Below are positions 11,667 through 20,800 of a DNA stretch of 37,759 bases, piece after piece. The position numbers were made by a program, and so were the translations under genes. The notes under the pieces were generated by a model that made no database searches, was not told the DNA's origin, and saw only the letters and a list, made by a program, of their open reading frames with translations. Where the stretch lies: the NCBI GenBank assembly GCA_016929015.1, contig JAFGJQ010000481.1, positions 1 through 37,759 on the forward strand. Reading direction: 5' to 3'. Positions within the stretch are counted from its first letter, which is position 1, and the number at the start of each line of letters is the position of its first letter. Source of the DNA: Phycisphaerae bacterium. GTDB lineage: Bacteria; Planctomycetota; Phycisphaerae; UBA1845.

Positions 11667-12605
11667 ATGACACAGCCCGCTGCGCAAGCACGTCACACGC
11701 ACGACGCGCAGTACGTCGCCGAAATCCAGCGCGTGACCTGGGGCGGGCTGGCGGCCAACGTCGTGCTGGCGGGCTTCAAGATCGCGGGCGGGCTGCTCGG
11801 TTCCAGTCAGGCAGTGGTGGCCGACGCCGTACACACCCTCTCCGACAGCGGCACGGACCTCGCCATTCTCATCGGCGTGCGTTTCTGGTCCAAGCCGCCC
11901 GACGCCGGGCACCCGCACGGCCACCGGCGGATCGAGACCATGGTCACCACGGCCATCGCGCTCATCCTGGCGATCGTGGCGGCGGGGCTGGTCTACAACG
12001 CCCTGAACACTATGCATGAACATCGCACGCAGCCGCCGGGCGGCATCGCCCTGGCCGCCGCCCTGCTTTCCATCGGAATCAAGGAAGCCATGTACCGCTG
12101 GACGGCCGCGGTCGGCCGGCGGCACAAGTCCTCCGCCCTGATCGCCAACGCCTGGCACCACCGCAGCGACGCGCTGAGTTCCATTCCGGCCGCCGTAGCG
12201 GTGGGTGTGGCCACACTCAAGCCGGGTTGGGCCTTTGTCGACCACGTGGGCGCCGTGATGGTGTCGCTCTTCGTGTTCCATGCCGCATGGAAGATCGGCA
12301 AACCCGCCCTGGGCCAGCTCGTGGACGCCGGGGCACCGCAGGCAGATCGCGAACGCATCGAGCGGTTGGTCCGGTCCGTGCCCGGCGTCCGGGACGTAGA
12401 GTCGCTCCGTACGCGCTATGTCGGTTCCGGGCTCCAGGTGGACCTGCACCTGCAGGTCGACGGCGATCTGACCGTGCGGGAAGGCCACGCCATCGCGGGC
12501 CGCGTCAAGCATCACTTGATCGACCACGGCCCGGACGTGGTGGACGTGGTAGTCCACGTGGAGCCGTACGGCGAGCACACCCGGCCACAGGGGCCGGCAA
12601 AATGA
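11667..12605 (+). CDS. Cation diffusion facilitator family transporter
   Basis: The 312-residue inner-membrane protein belongs to the CDF family of proton-coupled divalent metal exporters. Helix 2 carries DAVHTLSDSGTD (His56, Asp60, Asp64), and helix 5 carries HHRSD (His164, Asp168). Together these form the usual intramembrane metal site. The segment after helix 2, HPHGHRRIE, is the conserved basic turn with extra histidines. The C-terminal cytoplasmic domain (about residues 215-300) has VRSVPGVRDVESLRTRYVG and DLHLQVDGDLTV, the ferredoxin-like fold seen in CDF dimers. The metal (Zn, Fe, Mn or Co) cannot be decided from the motif. The ATG follows AGGACG at a suitable distance and sits 11 bp behind ligA, so the two genes are probably one transcript. 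Confidence 0.93.
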   Translation: MTQPAAQARHTHDAQYVAEIQRVTWGGLAANVVLAGFKIAGGLLGSSQAVVADAVHTLSDSGTDLAILIGVRFWSKPPDAGHPHGHRRIETMVTTAIALILAIVAAGLVYNALNTMHEHRTQPPGGIALAAALLSIGIKEAMYRWTAAVGRRHKSSALIANAWHHRSDALSSIPAAVAVGVATLKPGWAFVDHVGAVMVSLFVFHAAWKIGKPALGQLVDAGAPQADRERIERLVRSVPGVRDVESLRTRYVGSGLQVDLHLQVDGDLTVREGHAIAGRVKHHLIDHGPDVVDVVVHVEPYGEHTRPQGPAK

Positions 12606-12657
12606 ACAAGGGCCGGGGGAGGGGTTTTAGATCCCGCCGGGTCTGGTCCCTCCTTGT

Positions 12658-12682
12658 GGGGCCGGCTTTCCAGCCGGTCTGT
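12658..12682. repeat. Small inverted repeat in spacer, possible REP-like element
   Basis: CCGGCT (12662-12667), loop TTCC, AGCCGG (12672-12677) forms a tight hairpin in the 148-bp spacer between the CDF gene and the sigma-factor gene. No T run follows, so it is not a classical terminator. I suspect it is one copy of a dispersed intergenic repeat. Only one copy was noticed here, so that is a guess. Confidence 0.4.
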
Positions 12683-12753
12683 GAGCGTGGGGTAACGCCC
12701 TCCGGCGCATCGGACAGGGTGTAGGACCGGGTCCGAACGCGGGAGGCGTGACA

Positions 12754-13323
12754 ATGAGCACTCTGACGTCGTATCCCAGCCGCGAGATCAAAGCGATGGC
12801 CGATCCGGAAGCAACCGTGCAGCACACATACGCCCGCTGCGCCCAGGCGTTCTGCCGCTTTTTCACGGTCCGGGTCGGTGGCGATTCGCACACGGTTGAT
12901 GACTTGATGCAGCAGCTCTGGCTTCGCTCTCGGCTCCAGGCCCACGCCCTTCGGGACCCGAATCCGGAGCCGTGGCTCTGGCGAATTGCACGGAACCTGC
13001 TGCAAGAGCATCACCGGAAGCGCCGCCGGACGTCCGGGGACGAGCCTCTGGCCCAGCCGGACCTGGCGCGCCGCCTTGCCCAGCGCTTTGACACCGAGGA
13101 TCTGCCGCCGGAGACGCTCGCCCGCAAGGAAGTCCAGGACCAGCTCCTGCTGGCGATCACGGAATTGACCAGTGATGAGCAGGCCCTGCTCATCGGATGC
13201 TACTTTGAGGGCCGGACTCAGACGGAGTTGGCCGCGATTCTGAATATCAGTGAACGAGCCGTCGAGGGCCGACTCTACCGGGCCCGGATCGCCCTTCGCG
13301 AAAAGCTCGCTCACCTGGCGTGA
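12754..13323 (+). CDS. ECF-like RNA polymerase sigma factor
   Basis: The 189-residue protein has the two-domain layout of small sigma factors. A region 2-like part (about residues 25-85) has VDDLMQQLWLRS and PWLWRIARNLLQEHHRKRRR. After a variable linker comes a region 4 helix-turn-helix (about 130-185) with LTSDEQALLIGCYFEGRTQ and AILNISERAVEGRLYRAR. It would direct RNA polymerase to a small promoter set. ATG 12754 is chosen because GGGAGG sits seven bases upstream; an in-frame GTG lies two codons earlier. The membrane protein gene starts 14 bp after its stop with its own strong AGGAGG, as in sigma/anti-sigma pairs. The Cys residues near the N-terminus (CAQAFC) are visible, but I would not assign a role. 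The regulon is unknown. Confidence 0.88.
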   Translation: MSTLTSYPSREIKAMADPEATVQHTYARCAQAFCRFFTVRVGGDSHTVDDLMQQLWLRSRLQAHALRDPNPEPWLWRIARNLLQEHHRKRRRTSGDEPLAQPDLARRLAQRFDTEDLPPETLARKEVQDQLLLAITELTSDEQALLIGCYFEGRTQTELAAILNISERAVEGRLYRARIALREKLAHLA

Positions 13324-13337
13324 TAGGAGGACCTGTC

Positions 13338-14714
13338 ATGTTGAACGATCACGATTCCAACGACGCGATTCGACACCGCAACCTGGAGCGCATCGGCCGG
13401 GCGCTGCCGTTGCCACCGAGCGCCGACGCGGACCGTCAGGCGCGCTGGCAGAATGCCGGATTGACCCCGGGTGCCGTACACCCCGGACGAGGAGTCTGGA
13501 ACATGAAGAGATACACAAGAACGGCGCTGGCCACCACGGGCATCGCCGCAGCGCTGGCGGCGGCGGTATGGTTTGGACTGGGGCCCGCGAACATCGTTTC
13601 CGCCGCAACGGTTTTTGAGAGCTTTCGGTCCGCCCTGGCCCAGTCGCTGTCCATCCACATCGACGGCATTCAGTTCGAGCAGGCGAGCATCGAGGGAGAC
13701 ATCATCGTCGACCGTTCGGGCGAGCCCGGTGCGGAAACGCGATACGCGGAGGTGCACGTTCTGTTGGCTGCAGACAACCCGCAGTGGAACGACCTGGACG
13801 CGGTGCTGGCAATCTGTCAATCGCCGTCCGAAGCCTGGCAATACGGCCGGGGAAGCGGCGGCATGTACTCCGGAGTCGGACAGGTTGCGATGACTGAATA
13901 CCTTGTGCGCGGCCAGTCGTGGCGTGACTTCGCCCGGCAGCCACTCGACCACTTCGGCAGCATGCCCAGCGAACTCGGTTTCGGCAGCGAGGAAAGCAGT
14001 GTGACGTACCGGTTCACGCGGGAGCAGCGAATCGTTGTCGAGCAACTGCTGCGGTTCCTCCTGGATTTGACCAATGCCGAGACGGCCGGGCAGGTCATCG
14101 CGAATGTGCAGGATTCGGCCGGCGACGTGCGCGTCGAGCGAATCGAGAAGGACAGCTACGTGTTGCATGCGAGCCGGTTCACACAACTCGGCGATCTGGC
14201 GTTTGTCAAGCGGACGGCGCCCGACGTGGGCGATCTCGTAAGGCAGGCGGTGTACACTTTCGGCTACGACCCGACATCGAAGCGAATCCTGTCGACCCAG
14301 TTCGCACCGCCAACAGAGTTGTATGAAACAGGCGTCGCGATCTCGCGCGACACCGCCGAGTTCCCGCTCGACACACCGGAGGCGTTGGTTCCCTTCCTGC
14401 GGGAGCGGGCGGTCACCGTGGAGGCGGACCAGTCAAACAAGGATGAGTGGGTGATCCGCGTGACGGGCTACCCGTTCGCCACGGACTCCTCGGGGCTGGA
14501 ATGGCTCGGCGACTACCTGACCGCCCTGCGAGACTCGCTCACGCTGACCATCGAGTATGACGCCGCCGCCTCGGCGGTCCGGCGGGCGGAGTTCCGCGGA
14601 ATCGGCCCGTCCGACGGCCGTGTAACGCTCGACCTGGGTCCGGTGATCCTGGATCCGCAGCGTTTGCGATCGGAGTCATGGGTCACGCCGCAGACGAAAA
14701 TCATCGGCCGGTAA
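13338..14714 (+). CDS. Putative anti-sigma/membrane regulator partnered with the sigma factor
   Basis: The 458-residue product starts with a 55-residue polar segment containing LERIGRALPLPPSADADRQARW. A single hydrophobic helix follows (about residues 62-81), then a 370-residue, probably extracytoplasmic domain beginning AATVFESFRSALAQ. The coupling to a sigma gene and the single-span layout suggest an anti-sigma or signal-relay protein. I see no zinc-binding anti-sigma motif (HxxxCxxC), so the call rests on context. ATG 13338 has AGGAGG at 13325-13330. A second in-frame ATG at 13503 has GAGGAG eight bases upstream and would yield a form with only MKRYTR before the hydrophobic segment, so two products are possible. 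The large domain might resemble LolA/RseB-type lipoprotein sensors, but I cannot confirm this from motifs. Confidence 0.7.
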   Translation: MLNDHDSNDAIRHRNLERIGRALPLPPSADADRQARWQNAGLTPGAVHPGRGVWNMKRYTRTALATTGIAAALAAAVWFGLGPANIVSAATVFESFRSALAQSLSIHIDGIQFEQASIEGDIIVDRSGEPGAETRYAEVHVLLAADNPQWNDLDAVLAICQSPSEAWQYGRGSGGMYSGVGQVAMTEYLVRGQSWRDFARQPLDHFGSMPSELGFGSEESSVTYRFTREQRIVVEQLLRFLLDLTNAETAGQVIANVQDSAGDVRVERIEKDSYVLHASRFTQLGDLAFVKRTAPDVGDLVRQAVYTFGYDPTSKRILSTQFAPPTELYETGVAISRDTAEFPLDTPEALVPFLRERAVTVEADQSNKDEWVIRVTGYPFATDSSGLEWLGDYLTALRDSLTLTIEYDAAASAVRRAEFRGIGPSDGRVTLDLGPVILDPQRLRSESWVTPQTKIIGR

Positions 14715-14744
14715 CGAGCCGCGCCGACGAGACTGGCCGGCGCT

Positions 14745-14799
14745 CCGCGGCCGGGGATCGCCAGGGTCCACGGTTCTGGAACCGTGGACCCGGCCGCGG
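14745..14799. terminator. Long composite hairpin between convergent genes
   Basis: GGGTCCACGGTTC (14764-14776) and its perfect reverse complement (14779-14791) are separated by only TG, giving a 13-bp stem. Just outside, CCGCGGCC (14745-14752) pairs with GGCCGCGG (14792-14799), extending the structure with an 11-base bulge on one side. There is no T tract. It fills most of the 87-bp gap between the convergent membrane-regulator and histidine-kinase genes, so a bidirectional transcription barrier is likely. A dispersed repeat is the alternative. Confidence 0.6.
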
Positions 14800-14801
14800 A
14801 A

Positions 14802-17800
14802 TCACTCAGGCGGCGGGTCTGGCCGGACGCCGTCGAGCACTTCGCGGATGCGGCGCAACAGGTCGCGCCGGCTGAACGGCTTGGCGAGAAACTCAACGTT
14901 GTCGTCCAGCACGCCATGGTGGGCAATGATGTCCGCGGTGTAGCCGGACATGAACAGCGTTCTGAGGGCCGGCCGCTGCTCTTGAAGCGTTTCGGTCAGG
15001 CGTCTGCCGTTGATATCGGGCATAATGACGTCAGTGATCAGCAGGTGGATGGTTCGCTCGTGCTCGGCCGCCTGCCGCAGGGCATCTTCGCCGTTGGCGG
15101 CCGTCAGCACCGTGTAACCCGCCTGCCGCAGCATGTGGGTCACGAGTTGTCGCACGGAGTCGTCGTCCTCGCAGACGAGGATCGTCTCCGTTCCCCCCAC
15201 GGATGATTCCACCGCCGGGGCAGCGACCGGAGCGTCCTCGACCGGCGTTGTGAGCGCGGGCAGGTAGACCCGGAACGTGGAGCCGCGGCCGACCTCGCTG
15301 TACACGGTAATGTGCCCGCCCGCCTGGGTCACGATGCCGTAAACGGTGGCTAGGCCCAGCCCGGTGCCCTGGCCCACCGACTTGGTCGTGAAGAACGGCT
15401 CGAAGACCCGTTCCAGCGTTTCGCGGCTCATCCCGACGCCGGTGTCGCTGACGGCCAGCAACACGTGCGGCCCGGGGTGGGTATTGGGGTGGGCCTCCGT
15501 GTACGTCTCATCCAGCAACTCATTGCTGGTTTCGACGACGATGCGCCCGCCGTCGGGCATGGCATCCCGCGCGTTGACCACCAGGTTGACGATCACCTGC
15601 TCCATCTGGCCGCCGTCGGCCCAGACGGGAGACAGGTCCGAGGCCAGACGCAGCTCCAGCCGCACGTTCTCCGTCAGGAGCCGTTGCAGCATCTTGGCCG
15701 CATCCTCCAGCGTTTGATTGAGATTCAGGGCCTCCGGCTGGGCCAGGCCGCGGCGGCTGAACAGCAACAACTGACGCGTCAGGTCGGCGGCGCGCAAGGC
15801 GCCGCGCTCCACTTCCTTGAGTTCGATCATCGGCGCGTCGTTCGGCGGCGTTTGGGAAGCCAGGGCCTGCTGCATCAGGTCGACGTTCCCGAGAATGGCG
15901 GTAAGGATGTTGTTGAAGTCGTGTGCGACGCCGCCGGCGAGCTGCCCGACGGCCTCCATCTTCTGCGATTGCCGCAGTTGGCGTTCGAGCCTGGCGCGTT
16001 CCTCCTCGGCCGCCTTTTGCTCCGTCACGTCGCGGCAGACGGCGAAGATCAGCTCCTGTTCGAGAAGCGGATACGAATTCCAGGACAACCAGCGATACGT
16101 GCCGTCCTTGCGGCGGTACCGGTTCTCGAAGGACCGCACCTCCAGCCCCTGGCGCAGGCGATCGACGGAGGCGACGGTGGCGGGCACGTCGTCCGGATGC
16201 ACGAGATCGAGGAAGACCGGCTCCGTCAGTTCCGCGGCGCTCCAGCCCAGCGCGCGCGTCCACGCCGGATTCACCTGCTTGAAGCGCCCGTCAAACCCGG
16301 CGATGCAGAGCATGTCGATCGAGAGGTTGAACAGGCGGTCCCGCTCCTCTTCCATGCGATTCAGATCAGCGATGAAGCGGGCCTGCTGCACGTTCTGATA
16401 GGCCTTGGTGGACAGTTCCTTCGAGAGAATGAAAAGCGTGTGGGCCACCCTGCGGAACTGCTCCTCCGACATCACGGGCACTTCTTCCAGTGCCCGGCGG
16501 AACGCCTCCGGGTCCACGCCGATCTCCTCGGCATACCGGGCGATCTGCTCCAGGTCGAGACGCTCGTTGCGAACCTGACCGATCAGCCAGTTGGCCACGT
16601 GCTTGCCGCCCACCATAATGCTGGCCCCCGCGCCCCACAAACCGGCACTCAGGCACGGCCGCACCGTCGGGCCGTCGATGCACACCTGGCCCAGCGACGA
16701 GTCGGAGAGGTGGCATCTCTGGCGGCCCTTCTCGCTCTTGCGGATGAACTCCGCGCACAGGCGACAGAACCCGCTCGGACGGGTGATCGGCGTTCCGTCG
16801 GGATCGGTGATTAGCTGTGCCGTGCCGCTCGATTCCGTGAACGCATCCTGGAGTTTCTGGATCTCCTCGAGGTCGAACAAATCGGAGAAGGTGATCGTTG
16901 CGGTGTCGTCCAGCGGGCGCGTCATGGCGACCAGGCGGCTCTGCAGCGCCTGTTCCGCCCGCTTACGCTCGGTGATGTCCTGGACGGTTACGACGTATCC
17001 GGCGGCGGGATCCTCTGGGCGCAGTACGGACCCGGTCAGCAGCACGTCGATGAACGTCCCGTCCTTGCGCCGAAAGCGGCTCTCCATGCTGGCGTGCCGG
17101 CCCTGGCCGGCCTCCACGTACAAACAGCGACCGACCTCCTCATACTCCTCCGGATCGCTATAGAGCAATCGCGCGCCATGGTGAAGGAGTTCGTCCAGGC
17201 TGTAGCCGGTCAACTCGCTCATGGAGTCGTTCGCGTTCAGAATCACACGGTCCCGGGTGAACGCAATGCCGATCGGCGCCGCGCGGAAGACGCTGCGGAG
17301 CGTGGATTCACTGGCCTTGAGCTCCCGATCGGCCCGGCGGTGTTCACTCACGTCCGCCAGGATGGACATCGCCCCGACGATGTTCCCGGCCGCGTCGCGC
17401 AGGGGCGCGGTGGAAACGCTGACGTCCACCAGGCTGCCATCCTTGCGCCGGCGCACGCGGTCCTGCACGTGGATGCCGACGCCGTGCAGGGCTTGCTCGA
17501 TCGTGGAGTCAGCCTCCTTCTCATCCTCCGGCAGCGCCAGCGGGTAGGGGCGGCCGACCACCTCCGCGGCGCTCCAGCCGAAGATCTTCTCCGCCGCCGG
17601 GCTCCACTGTGTAACTTTGCGATCCGCACCGTACGTGACGATGGCCAGCGGCGAGGCCGTCACCAGCGCCTGCAGCGTCTCGTTGGTCCGGCGCAGCGTC
17701 TCCTCCGCCCGTTTGCGCTCGGTAATGTCACGCATGATCGAGGAATAATGCTCGACGTGCCCATCGGCCGCGCGGTGCGCCATGAGTAATTGCGACACCG

Positions 17801-20800
17801 AAATCTCCCGGCCGCCGGCGTCGAGAATGGCGGTCTCGCCCTGCCAGAAACCGGTCTGATTGACCGCGGGCAACGCCTCGTCGCGCAGCAGGCGATGCGC
17901 CCAGGTCGGATACAACTCGCTGAGATCGTGCGTGTCCAGCGCCGCATCCTCGTCCCATCCCAGCAGCCGCCGGCCGGCGGCGTTGAGATAGAACAAGCCC
18001 CCTCCGGGATCATTCATCACCACTACGTCGCTCGTGCTGTCCAGGATTGCCGTCAGGCGCGTCCGCTCCTCCTCGATGCGCCTGCGCTCGGTGATATCGA
18101 TGCCTACTCCCATCATGAACGGGCCGTCGGGCGTCATGAGCCGGGCAATATTGATGAGGTAAGGTACAAAGCGTCCTTTCTTGTTGACCAGAGTAGTCTC
18201 AAACGCCCCACCGACACCGGTATCGAGGACTGATTTGACAAGGGCCATGCCAACTGCCGCGTCCTCAGGCGTTTCATGCCAGTCCGCAATATACCAGTCG
18301 CGAAGCTCGTCGGCGGTGAACCCCATCGCAGTCTCGTGGGCCTTGTTCCAACGCTTCAAGTGGCAAGTCGAATCATACAGGAAGAAGATCCCCGGCAGGC
18401 TTTCCAACAGCTTTTCCGTGAACTGCTTCTCTGCCAACAGCTCCGTTTCGGCCCGCTTGCGGTCGGTCAGGTCGGTGTGCGTTCCAACCATACGCAGCGG
18501 ACGGCCGTCGGGCGTGCGACTTACGACCTTGCCTCGGTCGAGAATCCACTTCCAACGGCCGTCCCGGCAGCGCATCCGGTGCTCGCTCACGTATGTGGCG
18601 GTCTGCCCGGACAGGTGTCGTTCCAGATCGGCCCGGGCGCGCGGCAGATCGTCCGGATGCACCCTCTCTTCCCACTCCGCGAAGTTCCCCCCGACCTCGT
18701 CCTCGGCGTAACCCAACATGGCCTTCCACTGCCGTGAGAAGAAGACCTCTTTGGTCTGCGCGTTCCAGTCCCACACCCCGTCGCCGGACCCTTCGAGCGC
18801 GAACTGCCAGCGCTCCTCGGCAGCACGCAGCGCCCGCTCCGCCCGCTTGCGCTCGGTAATGTCCTGAACGGTCACGACGTGGCCCGCGGAAGGGTCGTCG
18901 GGACGCAGCACGGACCCGGTCAGCAGCACGTCAACCGCGGTGCCGTCCTTGCGGCGCAGACGGGCCTCGATATGCGCGTGCCCGCCGGCGGGCGCCGGTC
19001 CGTACAGTTTGCGACCGACTTCCTCGAATTCTTCCTGCGTGAAGTACAGGTGGCGAGATGATTCTCCCACGAACTCGGCCTGGCTGTACCCCAGCAGATC
19101 ACACAGAAACTCATTCACACTAACCGTCGTGCGATTCTTGACGAAGATGATGCCGATGGGCGCCGCCTGAAAGAGCCCCCGAAGCCGCGATTCACTCTCC
19201 TTCAACTCGCGATCCGCCCGCCGGTATTCGGTAACTTCAAATGCAATCTCGATAACGCCTGATATCTCGCCCTGATCGTCGAAGACGGGAGCGGCATGCA
19301 GCTCCCAGATCTTCCCGTTCGGCGTATCGCGATCTCCGAATTCCGGTATTCCGGAGACGAAACAGCGCTGCACGGGGCACGCTTCGCACGGTTCGGACAG
19401 GCCGTGCCGGCAGCGGTAGCAGTACTGTCCAAGCATTTCGCCGGTCTCGAAGCCCATGCTCGTATTCTTTGTATACTCGTTGGCCCAGACGACCTTCAGG
19501 TCGGGCGACAGCAGCACGAGCGAACCGGGAATGGCCCCCAGAATCGACTGGAACTCCTGGGACAGGGCGCGGTACTTCCGCTCACTCTCCCGTAGTTCGT
19601 TCTCCGCCTGCATGCGCTGCGTGATGTCGTGGTGCATGATCACCGCGTTCGTGATCGTGCCGTGCTCGTCCTTGACCGGCGAGATCGTCACCTCCAGGAT
19701 GACGTGCTTGGCCGGTCCGTGCCGGCCAAGCGTCCAGCGGGCCATGTCGTAATCCAACGTGAAACGCGCGGTTTTCCCTTCGTTGAATACGGATTCGACC
19801 AGGGGCATGAACCCCTGCTCCCGCACGATGTCGTCCTGCAGAACGTTGTATCGGTGGATGACGTCCTCCTCGGCGATGCCCAGCAGATCGCAGCAGGCCC
19901 GGTTGATGCGGATCAGCATGCCCTGAGCGTCCGAAATCCATATCGCGTACGGATTCTGCCCGACGATGTTGTCCAGCAACCGCTCGCGCCTCTGAGTATC
20001 CGCCTCGATCTGCTTGCGTTCGGTGACGTCGCGCACAACCGCGAGCAGGTCCCGGCCCGACCCCAACGACACGCGGCTCAGGGCAACGTCGGTGTCAAAG
20101 ACCGTTCCATCCCGCCGCCGATGGCGCCACTCGAAGAACACCATGCCGGTCTCCGCGGCCTGCCTTGCGTGGGCCGGGCCGATCTCCACGGATGAGGAAC
20201 CGTCTGCCTGCTGCGGGGCCCAGAAATGCGAAATGGGCAGTTCACGGATCTGCTCGCGTGTCGCACCGAACATCTCCAGGGCACGCTGATTACACTCGAC
20301 AACGTGCAATTGTCCGTTATCGCCGCGCAACAGAAGGATGGCGTCGCCCGCGGCTTCGAACAGCGCCCGGTACTTCGTCTCGCTCTCGCGCAGCTTCTCC
20401 TCCGCCTGCTTGCGCTGCACGATCCGCCACATGCCGCTCATCAGCAGCGTCAGTTGACGCACGTCAGACTCGTCATAGTCCGATTCCTTGTTGCCGACAC
20501 CGGCCACGATCACGATCCGGTCGCCGTCAAAGACCGGAACGTTCATGTGCCGCTGAACCGCGACGTGCCCGGCCGGCGTGCCCTTCTTCCACGGATTGGG
20601 CACTGCGCAGTCATTCGTGATGATCGGGCGACGCTGCCGCACCGCCTCGTCCCAAAGCCCGGTCTCGGTAACGACGTACTCCACCGGCCGGTCCTGGACC
20701 GCGCACTCAGCCATCGCGCCCTTCGACCACGCAAACATGGTCAGCGTGCTCTCGTCCTCGCCGGCAAAGGCGATGTAACCGAGTTTGCTGCGGGTCAGCC

